From positions 29,052 through 93,051 of the forward strand of contig NCGC01000003.1 of assembly GCA_002281475.1 (NCBI GenBank): a DNA stretch of 64,000 nucleotides, read 5' to 3'. Positions 30,202 through 40,107 of this stretch are shown piece by piece. This DNA comes from Methylophilales bacterium 28-44-11 (GTDB lineage: Bacteria > Pseudomonadota > Gammaproteobacteria > Burkholderiales > Methylophilaceae). Every line of letters begins with the position of its first letter. Position 1 is the first letter of the stretch. A program made the translations under genes and the position numbers. The notes beneath the pieces were generated by a model that was not told the DNA's origin, did not search any database, and saw only the letters and a list, made by a program, of their open reading frames with translations.

Positions 30202-31512
30202 ATGAACATGCATAGCATAGAGTTTAAGCAACGTCGCGATGCCTTGATGGCGCGCATGGGAGAAGGTATTGCCATCATCCCCACTGCCCCAGAAGTCACT
30301 CGCAACCGCGATAGCCACTATCCATATCGTTTTGACAGCTACTTTTATTATTTGACTGGGTTTACTGAGCCCGAGTCTGTATTGGTGCTCATTGCTGGTG
30401 AAGAAAATAAATCTATTTTGTTTTGCCGTGATAAAGACGTGGAACGAGAGATCTGGGATGGTTTTCGCTTTGGTCCAGATGCTGCTAAAACTGAATTTTC
30501 TTTCGATGCAGCCTATACGATGCGCGAGCTTGATAAGATGGTGCCGCAATGGATGGGTAATCAATCCACGTTATTCTATAGCTTAGGTGCAGATACGATG
30601 TGGGATACGCGCGTCACGCACTGGTTAAATACTGTAAAAACGCAAACCCGCGCGGGTGTGAGTGCGCCAGCGTCAATCGTTGATGTGCGTCAACATTTAG
30701 ATGCGATGCGTTTGTTTAAATCGCCATTTGAAATTGATTTGATGCGGCAAAGCGCCAATATTGCGGCACAAGCCCATAATCGTGCCATGCAAAAGGTGGC
30801 AGTAGGCAAACTGGAGTATGAGATAGAAGCCGAGTTTTTACATGAGTTTTATCGCAAAGGCGCGCAAGCGCCAGCCTATACCAGTATTGTGGCAGGCGGC
30901 GCTAATGCATGTACCTTACATTACAACGCCAATAATTGTGAGTTAAACGATGGTGATTTGTTATTGATTGATGCGGGCTGTGAGTTGCATGGTTATGCCA
31001 GTGATATCACAAGAACGTTTCCGGTCAATGGGAAATTCACAGGTCCACAAAAAACGCTATATGAGTTGGTATTGTCAGCACAGTTAGCAGCGATTGAGGC
31101 TGCAAAACCAGGCAACCATTGGAACGCGCCACATGAAGCGGCGCTGGATATATTGGTACAAGGTTTTATTGATGAAAAGTTGTGCCATGGCAGCAAAGAC
31201 GAGGTGATTGAATCTGCTAGCTACCGTCAATTTTATATGCACCGAACAGGGCACTGGTTAGGGTTGGATGTGCATGATGTTGGCGACTATAAAAACAAGG
31301 CAGGGGATTGGGCGATATTAGAGGCTGGAAACACGTTGACGGTGGAGCCAGGGTGCTATGTCCGTCCTGCGGATAATGTGCCCGAGCATTTTTGGAATAT
31401 TGGTATTCGTATTGAAGATGATGTGTTGATTACAGAGGGCGGACATGAGGTATTAACACAAGCTGCCATTAAAACCGTGTCTGGTATCGAAGCCCATATG
31501 CAACGCTCATGA
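30202..31512 (+). CDS. pepP: Xaa-Pro aminopeptidase PepP
   Basis: Dimetal aminopeptidase P that removes N-terminal residues preceding proline. The frame opens at 30187 inside murU; the ATG at 30202 follows the murU stop and is preferred. The five metal ligands are recognisable: D in I-D-A-G-C-E, D in S-D-I-T-R-T, H in G-H-W-L-G, E in V-E-P-G-C-Y and E in I-E-D-D-V. About 436 residues, usual for the family. Gene order pepP-ubiH-ubiF is common in proteobacteria. Confidence 0.93.
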   Translation: MNMHSIEFKQRRDALMARMGEGIAIIPTAPEVTRNRDSHYPYRFDSYFYYLTGFTEPESVLVLIAGEENKSILFCRDKDVEREIWDGFRFGPDAAKTEFSFDAAYTMRELDKMVPQWMGNQSTLFYSLGADTMWDTRVTHWLNTVKTQTRAGVSAPASIVDVRQHLDAMRLFKSPFEIDLMRQSANIAAQAHNRAMQKVAVGKLEYEIEAEFLHEFYRKGAQAPAYTSIVAGGANACTLHYNANNCELNDGDLLLIDAGCELHGYASDITRTFPVNGKFTGPQKTLYELVLSAQLAAIEAAKPGNHWNAPHEAALDILVQGFIDEKLCHGSKDEVIESASYRQFYMHRTGHWLGLDVHDVGDYKNKAGDWAILEAGNTLTVEPGCYVRPADNVPEHFWNIGIRIEDDVLITEGGHEVLTQAAIKTVSGIEAHMQRS

Positions 31513-32666
31513 TGCATTCAAATCCTATTTTAATTGTGGGTGGTGGGCCAGTCGGACTTGCACTTGCCTTATCGTTACAGCAAAAAAATATGCCTTTCAA
31601 AGTATTGGAGGCGCGTGCGCAAGGGGCCTCACATCAAGACAAGCGCGCATTGGCACTGTCTTATGGCACCAAACAAATTCTCGAAACCTTAGGTGTATGG
31701 TCAAATGTAGCAACGCATGCCACTGCCATTGATACCATTCATATTTCTCAGCGTGGAGGCTTCGGTAGAACCAAATTGAATGCGCATGAGCATCAATTGC
31801 CTGCGTTGGGCTATGTGGTGTCGTATGGCGCATTGATGCAAGCATTGGACAGTGCAATCAATCATCAACATGTCATGTATGAGGCAATCGCGCGGGAAAT
31901 TTTGCCCCAACAAAATCATGCAGAGGTGCATTTTGACTATGCTGCGCAGCCGCAACAATTGTGTAGCGCTATGGTGGTCATTGCCGATGGTGGTCGCAGT
32001 TTAGATGAGATTCCAGGTTTAGTCCGCGAGACCAAAGCCTATGGGCATGATGCCTTAGTCAGTAAAGTACGTGCACAGATGCCTCATCGCAATATAGCGT
32101 ACGAGCGGTTCACACCAACCGGTCCGATGGCGTTATTGCCAAACGGGGAACATGATTTTTCACTAGTGTGGACAGGTGAAAAGTCGATGGTAGACCGTTT
32201 GCTATTTTTGGACGATACAACGTTTTTACAAGAGCTACATCAGGCGTTTGGAGACCGTGTTGGGCAATTTTTAAGGGTAGAAAAACGCATGAGTTTTCCA
32301 CTTAAATTAAGCAGTCTGAGTATGGTAGAGACACCGCATGTAGTGGTCATTGGCAATGCCGCACAAACCATGCATCCAGTTGCAGGGCAGGGGTTTAATG
32401 TGGGGATGCGTGATGCGTGGACGTTAGTCGGATTGCTTGCCAAAACGCCGTCTAACGAATGGGGTACTTCTAAAATGTTAGACAGTTATCGTCAACACAG
32501 ACAGACAGATACACGCGGTGGTTTATTGTTTACAGATTTTCTTGTTAACGTTTTCACAAATCAGACCCTAGGCGTAGCAACGATGCGTGGGCTTGGCTTG
32601 GCCTTGTTGGAATACTTGCCGCCAGTAAAACGGCTTTTAGTGAACAAAATGAGCTTTGGTAAATAA
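31509..32666 (+). CDS. ubiH: 2-octaprenyl-6-methoxyphenol hydroxylase UbiH
   Basis: FAD monooxygenase of ubiquinone synthesis. N-terminal dinucleotide-binding motif G-G-G-P-V-G-L-A-L-A, the mid-protein A-D-G-G motif, and the late FAD motif G-N-A-A-Q-T-M-H-P-V-A-G-Q-G-F-N-V-G-M-R-D; the N-A-A-Q variant is the UbiH signature. The ATG overlaps the pepP stop and the gene ends one base into the next, so it is coupled on both sides. Confidence 0.88.
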   Translation: MMHSNPILIVGGGPVGLALALSLQQKNMPFKVLEARAQGASHQDKRALALSYGTKQILETLGVWSNVATHATAIDTIHISQRGGFGRTKLNAHEHQLPALGYVVSYGALMQALDSAINHQHVMYEAIAREILPQQNHAEVHFDYAAQPQQLCSAMVVIADGGRSLDEIPGLVRETKAYGHDALVSKVRAQMPHRNIAYERFTPTGPMALLPNGEHDFSLVWTGEKSMVDRLLFLDDTTFLQELHQAFGDRVGQFLRVEKRMSFPLKLSSLSMVETPHVVVIGNAAQTMHPVAGQGFNVGMRDAWTLVGLLAKTPSNEWGTSKMLDSYRQHRQTDTRGGLLFTDFLVNVFTNQTLGVATMRGLGLALLEYLPPVKRLLVNKMSFGK

Positions 32667-33856
32667 TGATTACATTAACAGACACCACTGAAACCGATGT
32701 TGCCATTGTAGGCGCTGGCCTAGTGGGACTTACCGCTGCCATTGCTTTGGCCAAACAAGGTCGACATGTAACCTTGATCGATAGCCATGCGAAGCCCGCG
32801 CACACTTGGTTACCCACAATTCAACAATGGGACGCAAGAATTTATGCACTGACAGAAGAAACCATTGCGTGGCTAACCTCACTTGGCATATGGCAATATG
32901 TAGATATCGCAAGGGTTGAGCCCATACAATCCATGACCCTGCGGGAGCCGAGTCAAAGTGCACCATTGATTCTTAAGTCTGAGGATGCCTATTTGCCACA
33001 AATGGGTTGTATTTTGGAAAGTGCCAACTTGATGCATGCTTGTTATCAAATGCTCGAGGCCATTGACATTCAACTTACAGTGGCGTCACCTGTCTCTATC
33101 ATCCAACATGCTTACTTTGCAGAAATTAAACTGGATACGCAGGAAAATGTACATGCAAAACTGATCGTCGCAGCTGATGGTGTCCAATCTTGGGTGCGCC
33201 AAACACTTCAGATTGGCGTGACGTTTAAGTCATTTCATCAAACCGCAATCGTCGCAAATTTTAATGTAGAGCACGCGCATGAGGGTGATGCCCAACAATG
33301 GTTTTTACCGCATGAAACCTTAGCATTGCTTCCTTTGCCAAGCCAGATGGTATCCATGGTGTGGGCTTTGTCAACCGAACGAGCGCAAGCAATGTTAGGT
33401 ATGTCAGAGGATATGTTCACTCAGGAGGTAGAAGCTGCTTGCCATCAAGCTTTAGGGCAACTGACTTTATGCGGCGAGACCATGTCTTTCTCTTTAAATC
33501 AACAAACAGCACATAGCATTATTGCGGAACGTGTGGTGTTGGTTGGCGATGCGGCGCATCAAGTCCATCCGATGGCGGGTCAAGGCGTCAATTTAGGTTT
33601 TCGGGATGTCATGGCACTCACACAATTGACGGCTAAGCTAAGTGTTTTACAAGATGTTGGCGACTTCCATTTTCTGCGACAATATGCCCGGGCTCGTAAG
33701 CTAGATGTGGTAAAAATGACAACCCTAACCTCAGGATTAGATGCGTTATTTTCCACTTCTTATCCATGGTTACAACATTTAACGGGCTGGGGTATGCAAC
33801 AAATCAATCGAACGGTATGGTTGAAAAAACAATTAGTACAAACCGCCACTTTGTAG
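32666..33856 (+). CDS. UbiH/UbiF/COQ6-family FAD monooxygenase
   Basis: A second ubiquinone-pathway hydroxylase of the same superfamily. It has V-G-A-G-L-V-G-L-T-A-A at residues 15-25, A-A-D-G, and G-D-A-A-H-Q-V-H-P-M-A-G-Q-G-V-N-L-G-F-R-D. The G-D-A-A-H form separates it from the neighbouring UbiH and places it with UbiF/UbiI/UbiM-type enzymes, but the ring position it oxidises cannot be told from sequence alone. Stop/start overlap with ubiH. Confidence 0.8.
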   Translation: MITLTDTTETDVAIVGAGLVGLTAAIALAKQGRHVTLIDSHAKPAHTWLPTIQQWDARIYALTEETIAWLTSLGIWQYVDIARVEPIQSMTLREPSQSAPLILKSEDAYLPQMGCILESANLMHACYQMLEAIDIQLTVASPVSIIQHAYFAEIKLDTQENVHAKLIVAADGVQSWVRQTLQIGVTFKSFHQTAIVANFNVEHAHEGDAQQWFLPHETLALLPLPSQMVSMVWALSTERAQAMLGMSEDMFTQEVEAACHQALGQLTLCGETMSFSLNQQTAHSIIAERVVLVGDAAHQVHPMAGQGVNLGFRDVMALTQLTAKLSVLQDVGDFHFLRQYARARKLDVVKMTTLTSGLDALFSTSYPWLQHLTGWGMQQINRTVWLKKQLVQTATL

Positions 33857-33895
33857 CAGTATCATTTAAATGATGACTTTTTTAGAAAGTAAAAC

Positions 33896-34624
33896 ATGAA
33901 ACTTAAACAAATAATATTAGCTGCGCTCATGACGATAACGGCTTCAGGGACAAGCGTGGCAGATGAAGCTTCACTTAAAAAAGCGATTGAAGCTGCTTAC
34001 CCAAAGTTCAAAGTCGATAGCGTGACCAAAACGCCATATTCAGGACTTTACGAAGTATTTATGGGTGGGCAAATCGTATATGCGGATGAGAAGTTGACAT
34101 TTATCATCGCAGAAGGTCGTTTGGTCGATCCAAAGTCTAAAAAAGACATTACTGGGGAGCGTTTAGAAGAACTGACCAAAATTGACTTTAATAGCCTTCC
34201 GCTGAATCAAGCGATTAAAGTTGTCAAAGGCAATGGCAGTCGAAAATTGGTAGTTTTTTCGGACGTGGATTGCCCATTTTGCAAGCGTTTAGAGCAAAAC
34301 GAACTTGCTAATATTGATGATGTCACCATCTATACATTCTTGTATCCCATTGAGAGTTTACATCCTGATGCAGCCAACAAATCAAAAAGTATTTGGTGTG
34401 CACCAAACCGTGCTAAAGCATGGAACGACTGGGTGTTTAATAATCAACTACCCACCACTACAGCAAAATGCGATGTGCCTTTGGAACGTGTAGGTGAGTT
34501 GGCAAGAAAATATGGCGTCACTAGTACGCCTACCTTGTTTTTTGCGGATGGCAAACGTATGTTAGGCGCACAACCACACAAAGACATTGAGCGTTATTTG
34601 CAGGCGGCATCTAAAGCTAAATAA
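33896..34624 (+). CDS. dsbC: Thiol:disulfide interchange protein DsbC
   Basis: Periplasmic disulfide isomerase. Signal peptide (residues 1-22), N-terminal dimerisation domain (about 25-90) and thioredoxin-fold domain with the active site C-P-F-C (near residue 125). A second cysteine pair, near residues 168 and 194, matches the structural disulfide of E. coli DsbC, and the cis-proline T-S-T-P-T follows. The gene ends the pepP-ubi run and is stopped by a terminator shared with pilC. Confidence 0.93.
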   Translation: MKLKQIILAALMTITASGTSVADEASLKKAIEAAYPKFKVDSVTKTPYSGLYEVFMGGQIVYADEKLTFIIAEGRLVDPKSKKDITGERLEELTKIDFNSLPLNQAIKVVKGNGSRKLVVFSDVDCPFCKRLEQNELANIDDVTIYTFLYPIESLHPDAANKSKSIWCAPNRAKAWNDWVFNNQLPTTTAKCDVPLERVGELARKYGVTSTPTLFFADGKRMLGAQPHKDIERYLQAASKAK

Positions 34625-34638
34625 CTTGATTATTCGTA

Positions 34639-34668
34639 AAAAAAGGGCTGATTAATCAGCCCTTTTTA
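34639..34668. terminator. Bidirectional terminator between dsbC and pilC
   Basis: The palindrome GGGCTGATTAATCAGCCC is flanked by A-run and T-run, suiting termination of convergent dsbC and pilC transcripts. Confidence 0.9.
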
Positions 34669-34687
34669 TTTTTGCATTCCTTTAAAA

Positions 34688-35902
34688 TTAACTAACCACT
34701 TGACCCAATTTAAAGATTGGCATGTACATTGCAATGACCAAGCCGCCAATTAACCCCCCAAGAACCACCATAATCACGGGTTCCATTAAACTTGAAATTG
34801 CAGCAACAGCGTCATCCACTTCTGCTTCGTAAAAATCAGCTACTTTGCTTAGCATCGAGTCTAACGCACCAGATTCTTCACCAATCGCGGTCATTTGTAG
34901 CACCATGTTAGGGAATACTTGTGCGTTTTGCATAGCCACCGTTAAGCTAGTACCCGTACTTATCTCGCTCTGAATACGTTTGGTGGCATCATAATATACT
35001 CGGTTACCTGAGGCTCCAGCCACTGAATCAAGTGCTTCCACCAAAGGTACACCAGCAGCAAACATGGTAGATAGTGTTCTAGCAAAGCGTGCAATCGTCG
35101 CTTTTCGAATGAGCTCACCAAAAATTGGCATTTTTAACACCAGTCTGTCCATCGTGTGTTGCATTTTTTCTGAACGTTTCCATGTGTAAAAGAAAAACCA
35201 TAAGCCAAACCCAATGGAGCCAAAAATAGCCCACCACCATTCCACAAATATATCTGAAATATTCATCACAATTAAAGTGGGCGCTGGTAACTCAGAGCCA
35301 AAGCTACTGAATAATTCTTTAAACGCAGGAATGACAAATATCATAATCACTGCAGTAATGATAAATGCCACAACAATAATCGAAATGGGGTAGACCAAAG
35401 CAGATTTAATTTTGCTCTTAATGGCAAGAATTTTTTCTTTGTAAGTAGCTAAACGGTCAAGCAATGTATCTAAAATACCGGCCTGCTCGCCAGCACCTAC
35501 CAAGTTACAGAACAGATTATCAAAATAGAGGGGGTATTTTCTGAATGACGCACTTAAACTACTTCCTGTCTCCACATCCGACTTAATGTCACCTAGTAAT
35601 TTAGATACTTGCGGATTGCTATGCCCTTTACCTACAATATCGAATGCCTGCAAAAGCGGAACGCCTGCTTTCATCATGGTAGCTAACTGACGCGTAAATA
35701 GAGTGATGTCTTTGTCAGTAATTTTACCTCTACCTGCAAAACTACTCTGTTTTTTTACTTTCGTCACGGTAATGCCTTGGCGACGTAACGTTGCATTGAC
35801 TACCGCTTCACCCGATGCGCGGATTTCACCTTTGATAATCTTGCCTCTTTTGTCTTTACCTTCCCACAAAAAAGTCATTTGCTTTACTGTCTTAGCAGCC
35901 AT
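34688..35902 (-). CDS. pilC: Type IV pilus inner-membrane platform protein PilC
   Basis: Platform protein that couples the pilus ATPases to pilin insertion. A 404-residue GspF/PilC protein with two repeated cytoplasmic domains (about residues 65-190 and 270-390), each containing the F-T-R-Q-L-A-T-M or F-A-R-T-L-S-T-M-F-A-A-G-V-P motif, and three membrane spans (near 170, 220 and 375). It follows pilB by 36 bases. No pilD follows, unlike the common pilB-C-D order. Confidence 0.95.
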   Translation of the reverse strand: MAAKTVKQMTFLWEGKDKRGKIIKGEIRASGEAVVNATLRRQGITVTKVKKQSSFAGRGKITDKDITLFTRQLATMMKAGVPLLQAFDIVGKGHSNPQVSKLLGDIKSDVETGSSLSASFRKYPLYFDNLFCNLVGAGEQAGILDTLLDRLATYKEKILAIKSKIKSALVYPISIIVVAFIITAVIMIFVIPAFKELFSSFGSELPAPTLIVMNISDIFVEWWWAIFGSIGFGLWFFFYTWKRSEKMQHTMDRLVLKMPIFGELIRKATIARFARTLSTMFAAGVPLVEALDSVAGASGNRVYYDATKRIQSEISTGTSLTVAMQNAQVFPNMVLQMTAIGEESGALDSMLSKVADFYEAEVDDAVAAISSLMEPVIMVVLGGLIGGLVIAMYMPIFKLGQVVS

Positions 35903-35938
35903 TTATCTATCCTTCATCTCAATAATGCGCGCATGTGA

Positions 35939-37657
35939 TTATTCATTGGTCACTGCTTGAACTTCTTCAATTGACGTTTGACCTTGCTTTACTTTTAGCA
36001 AACCAGACTCACGCAAATCTTTTACACCTTCGCGTTTTGCTTGGTCAGCAATATCATGCGCATTGCCATTGGTCATGATGATGCGACTGATTGCATCGGT
36101 AATCGGCATCACTTGGTAGATGCCGACACGCCCTTTGTAGCCACCATTGCACATTTCGCAACCACCTTCTTTATGGCCGTACAATTGCCAAGGTTCCTCT
36201 AGATCAGCCTCTTTAAAACCTACACTCAGCAAAGCCTCTTTTGGAACAGTAAGCGGAACTTTACAATTTTTACATAGCCTTCTTGCCAATCGTTGCGCGG
36301 TAATCAGAGAAACCGCAGAGGCAATGTTAAATGGTGCAACGCCCATATTCATTAACCGAGTGAGTGTTGATGGCGCGTCATTGGTATGTAAGGTTGATAG
36401 CACCATATGACCTGTCGACGCCGCTTTAATCGCCATATCAGCTGTTTCGAGATCGCGAATCTCACCAATCATGATGATGTCTGGGTCTTGCCTTAAAAAA
36501 GACTTTAATGCAGCAGCAAAGGTTAAGCCTTGCTTATCGTTGACATTGACTTGATTGATCCCAGCAAGCGGAATTTCTGCAGGGTCCTCAGCCGTGGAAA
36601 TGTTAACGCTGGGATTGTTTAAAATATTTAAACAGGTATATAACGATACTGTTTTGCCCGAGCCTGTTGGGCCTGTTACCAACACTAATCCATAAGGACG
36701 ACTCACTGCTTTTAATAGGGACTCTTTTTGTTCGGGTTCATATCCAAGCGCTTCAATGCCAAGGGTTGCGCTGGTTGGGTCAAGAATACGCATCACAATT
36801 TTTTCGCCATGAATCAATGGCAAGGTGCTCACACGAAAATCAATGGTGCGCGTTTTTGAAAGCGTGAGTTTCATTCGGCCATCTTGCGGAATGCGTTTTT
36901 CCGAAATATCAAGATTTGAAATGACCTTGATTCTAGAGGCTAATTTATCTTTAATGGCCAATGGCGGTTGGGCAATATCTCTCAGTACGCCATCAACACG
37001 ATAACGAATCCTATAAAATTTTTCATAGGGTTCAAAATGTAAATCGGATGCGCCCATATTGATGGCGTCCAGCAACATTTTTTGCAAAAATTTAACAACG
37101 GGTGCATCGTCGACTTCGAGCGCAATCTCGACTTCATCTTCTTTATCGTTGCCACCTAAATCCAAATCAAAGTCATCGCCAACGTCTAAAGATGACATGG
37201 AAGTGTCCTTAGACTCAACAACGCGGTCTATCCACTTGCCTAATTTGTCATCCTCAACCACTACCGGTGATAGCGTCATCCCCATTTGAAACTGCACGCT
37301 ATCCAGTGCGTGCAGATTAGTAGGGTCAGAAATAGCCACATACAGTACGTTATTACGGTTTTGCAATGCAAGCACGCGGTTCGACTGCATTAGTTTGGGG
37401 TCGATAGATTTTGCTGGTAGGTAATCAATATTAAATGCATCTAGGTTTAAATAAGGAAATCCAAATGCTCTTGCGGAAGTTTCTGCAATTTTTTCGGCAG
37501 ATATTTTTTTGTTTGTAATAATTTGGGAGATAAACGGAATTTTTTGAATATTGGCTTGATTTTGAATGGCATTGGCTTCTTCTTCGGAAATTAATTTCTC
37601 CTGGATGAGCATGCGTGCAATACCGCTTAATTTACTTGGAGGTGATGTCGTTGCCAT
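35939..37657 (-). CDS. pilB: Type IV pilus extension ATPase PilB
   Basis: Hexameric ATPase powering pilin polymerisation. N-terminal MshEN-like domain (residues 10-140), Walker A G-P-T-G-S-G-K-T at 329-336, Asp box, Walker B with M-I-G-E-I-R-D, and a four-cysteine zinc site (C-K-N-C and C-E-M-C) near residues 465-505. The 572-residue length and motifs fit PilB rather than MshE or PilT, though the absence of mshE from the MSHA cluster leaves open that this motor serves more than one pilus. Confidence 0.93.
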   Translation of the reverse strand: MATTSPPSKLSGIARMLIQEKLISEEEANAIQNQANIQKIPFISQIITNKKISAEKIAETSARAFGFPYLNLDAFNIDYLPAKSIDPKLMQSNRVLALQNRNNVLYVAISDPTNLHALDSVQFQMGMTLSPVVVEDDKLGKWIDRVVESKDTSMSSLDVGDDFDLDLGGNDKEDEVEIALEVDDAPVVKFLQKMLLDAINMGASDLHFEPYEKFYRIRYRVDGVLRDIAQPPLAIKDKLASRIKVISNLDISEKRIPQDGRMKLTLSKTRTIDFRVSTLPLIHGEKIVMRILDPTSATLGIEALGYEPEQKESLLKAVSRPYGLVLVTGPTGSGKTVSLYTCLNILNNPSVNISTAEDPAEIPLAGINQVNVNDKQGLTFAAALKSFLRQDPDIIMIGEIRDLETADMAIKAASTGHMVLSTLHTNDAPSTLTRLMNMGVAPFNIASAVSLITAQRLARRLCKNCKVPLTVPKEALLSVGFKEADLEEPWQLYGHKEGGCEMCNGGYKGRVGIYQVMPITDAISRIIMTNGNAHDIADQAKREGVKDLRESGLLKVKQGQTSIEEVQAVTNE

Positions 37658-37997
37658 TCGTAATAATTCGCTTTTAATCTCTATTTTAATTCTTTGTTGT
37701 TAAACAGTATTTTACGTATCGGCTAATAATGCACTTTAACTTTTTTTTTGTAAAGTTAATGGCGTTGTTTTTACACGGTTTTTGCGTTTTTATCATGGCC
37801 TTTATTGACATATAAGCAACACCATAAAAAAATCTTGACTTTTTACAATTTGTAACATATAAAGTTCTTAGGTGTTTGCGTTCGAGTGAAATATAGCCGA
37901 CTTTAATAGTAGTTTAAGAAATTTGCATTATTGCGACTAGCGTTCAGGAGGCAAGCTTTTTGGGGCGCCCCCCTATGTTTTATGTAAGGAAGTAGAA
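37658..37997 (+). promoter_or_regulatory. pilB/csp divergent region and cold-shock leader
   Basis: A 340-base gene-less stretch. A strong promoter, TTGACT (37835-37840), 17-base spacer, TATAAA (37858-37863), points at the cold-shock gene. Transcription from about 37870 would give a leader of roughly 130 bases, as expected for thermoregulated csp mRNAs. The leader contains a GC-rich hairpin around GGGGCGCCCC (37960-37970) and AAGGA just before the start codon. The half nearest pilB is very AT-rich with no clear promoter I could define. Confidence 0.75.
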
Positions 37998-38201
37998 ATG
38001 GCAACAGGTACCGTAAAATGGTTTAATGATTCAAAAGGCTTTGGCTTTATTACTCCAGATGATGGCGGCGATGATTTATTTGCACACTTTTCAGCAATTG
38101 TAGAGTCTGGCTATAAAAGCCTTAAAGAAGGCCAACGTGTTAGCTTTGAAGTGACGGAAGGCCCTAAGGGCAAACAAGCATCCAACATTCAAAAGGCGTA
38201 A
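37998..38201 (+). CDS. Cold-shock protein (CspA family)
   Basis: A 67-residue single cold-shock domain that binds single-stranded RNA and DNA. RNP1 K-G-F-G-F-I and RNP2 D-L-F-A-H-F are intact. Which paralogue (CspA, C, D, E) it is cannot be judged from sequence; the long leader favours a cold-inducible one. Followed by its own terminator. Confidence 0.95.
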   Translation: MATGTVKWFNDSKGFGFITPDDGGDDLFAHFSAIVESGYKSLKEGQRVSFEVTEGPKGKQASNIQKA

Positions 38202-38227
38202 ACCTTTAGTAGCATGATCAAATAAAT

Positions 38228-38253
38228 AAACGGCTCGAATATCGAGCCGTTTG
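38228..38253. terminator. Bidirectional terminator between csp and icd
   Basis: AAACGGCTCGA-ATA-TCGAGCCGTTT: an A-run, an 8-bp GC-rich stem and a short T-run, between convergent genes. Confidence 0.85.
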
Positions 38254-38275
38254 CTTATTATTGCTATCTTATTAA

Positions 38276-39529
38276 TTACATATTGGCAATAATTTCATCG
38301 CCAAATGTTGCACTACCCACTTGCGTCGCTCCATCCATTTGTGATGAAAAATCAATGGTCACCCGCTTGCTTGCAATCGCTTTTGCCACACCTGCCAAAA
38401 TCAAATCAGCGGCTTCCGTCCATCCCATATGACGCAACATCATTTCAGCGGATAAAATCAAAGAACTTGGATTAGCTAAATCCTTGCCAGCAATTTTAGG
38501 TGCCGTACCATGCGTAGCTTCAAACATAGCAACGGTATCCGATAAATTGGCGCCAGGCGCAATGCCTATGCCACCTACTTGCGCAGCCAACGCGTCACTC
38601 ATGTAATCGCCATTTAAATTGAGAGCTGCCACCACATCGTAATCGCTTGGATGTAACAATATTTCTTGCAAAAATGCGTCTGCAATACAGTCTTTAATAA
38701 TGATGCCATTGGGCAATGTGCACCATGGACCACCATCAATCGGAGTCGCGCCAAATTCTTCTTTGGCTAATTCATAGCCCCAATCTCTAAAGCCACCTTC
38801 GGTGAACTTCATGATATTGCCTTTGTGCGTGATGGTTACCGATTTACGGTTATTATCAATTGCGTATTGAATAGCTTTACGAATCAGACGTTTACTACCA
38901 TCTACGGAGACCGGTTTTATGCCGATGGATGATGACTCCGGGAAGCGTATTTTTTTACGTACACCCATATCGCTTAAAAATTGAATCACTTTGGCGACTT
39001 CATCTGTACCAGCTGCCCATTCAATGCCGGCATAGATATCCTCTGTATTTTCACGGAAAATGACCATGTCAGTTTTTTCAGGATGTTTTACTGGGCTTGG
39101 TACACCAGTGAAATATTGAATAGGGCGTAAGCAAACATATAAATCTAACTCTTGGCGCAATGTTACGTTGAGTGAGCGAATGCCGCCACCTACTGGGGTC
39201 GTTAGCGGCCCTTTAATTGAAATCACGTAGTCGCGAAGCACTTTCATGGTTTCGTCTGAAAGCCATGTGTTTTGATCATAAATGGTTGTCGATTTTTCCC
39301 CAGCGTACACTTCCATCCAACTAATTTTCCGTGTATCACCGTATGCCTTGTTTACTGCAGCATCTACTACTTTGATCATAGGAGGGGTAATATCAATACC
39401 AATACCATCGCCCTCAATAAATGGGATAATGGGGTCATGCGGTATATTCAATGAGTTGTCTGGATTGACCGTGATTTTTGTGCCAATTGTTGGCACTTGA
39501 ATCTTTGAAACTTGCTTGTTTGAAGCCAT
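38276..39529 (-). CDS. icd: NADP-dependent isocitrate dehydrogenase
   Basis: TCA-cycle enzyme. The 417-residue homodimeric type has the substrate-binding R-S-L-N-V motif, with the serine that E. coli IDH kinase targets, [10 protein letters not shown], and the metal-binding D-Y-M-S-D region. AGGGA lies ten bases before the ATG. Its start is only 15 bases from the divergent rluE start, so promoters must overlap coding sequence. The icd-rluE neighbourhood is also found in E. coli. Confidence 0.96.
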   Translation of the reverse strand: MASNKQVSKIQVPTIGTKITVNPDNSLNIPHDPIIPFIEGDGIGIDITPPMIKVVDAAVNKAYGDTRKISWMEVYAGEKSTTIYDQNTWLSDETMKVLRDYVISIKGPLTTPVGGGIRSLNVTLRQELDLYVCLRPIQYFTGVPSPVKHPEKTDMVIFRENTEDIYAGIEWAAGTDEVAKVIQFLSDMGVRKKIRFPESSSIGIKPVSVDGSKRLIRKAIQYAIDNNRKSVTITHKGNIMKFTEGGFRDWGYELAKEEFGATPIDGGPWCTLPNGIIIKDCIADAFLQEILLHPSDYDVVAALNLNGDYMSDALAAQVGGIGIAPGANLSDTVAMFEATHGTAPKIAGKDLANPSSLILSAEMMLRHMGWTEAADLILAGVAKAIASKRVTIDFSSQMDGATQVGSATFGDEIIANM

Positions 39530-39544
39530 TGCTGATTCCCTAAC

Positions 39545-40099
39545 ATGTTAATTTTATTTAATAAACCTTTTAACGTCGTATGCCAGTTTAGCCCACATCA
39601 ATTGTCTGATGGATCGCTCGGGCATCCCACGTTAAAAGACTTTATTCCTATTCCCAACGTATACGCGGCAGGAAGATTGGACACCGATTCCGAAGGTTTA
39701 CTCATTTTAACTGATGATGGCACCTTACAACACCGTTTAAGTCATCCCAAGTACAAAGAAATCAAGACTTACTGGGCGCAAGTTGAAGGCACCCCAACCC
39801 AAGCAGATTTAATGCCACTTTTAATAGGGGTAAATCTGGGGGATTTTGTCACCCAACCAGCACAAGTGCGTGTAATTGAACAGCCAACTGCATTATGGCC
39901 ACGTAACCCGCCGATTCGGGAGCGTAAACATATTCCTACGACTTGGTTGGAAATTAAAATCAGTGAAGGTAAAAACCGCCAAGTAAGACGAATGACAGCG
40001 AAAATAGGCTTTCCTACTCTGCGATTAATACGTTACGGCATCGGAGAACATAACTTGGACGGTATTTTGCTTGGTGAATATAAAGTGTTGGAAAGTTAA
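39545..40099 (+). CDS. rluE: 23S rRNA pseudouridine synthase RluE-like
   Basis: RsuA-family pseudouridine synthase without an S4 domain, as in RluE, which modifies 23S rRNA. The catalytic aspartate lies in [13 protein letters not shown], and the K-N-R-Q-V-R-R-M-T motif is present. The ATG at 39545 is the earliest possible (an in-frame TGA lies at 39533), and no Shine-Dalgarno precedes it, which suggests leaderless or poorly initiated translation. Confidence 0.9.
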   Translation: MLILFNKPFNVVCQFSPHQLSDGSLGHPTLKDFIPIPNVYAAGRLDTDSEGLLILTDDGTLQHRLSHPKYKEIKTYWAQVEGTPTQADLMPLLIGVNLGDFVTQPAQVRVIEQPTALWPRNPPIRERKHIPTTWLEIKISEGKNRQVRRMTAKIGFPTLRLIRYGIGEHNLDGILLGEYKVLES

Positions 40100-40107
40100 G
40101 GGGCTAC

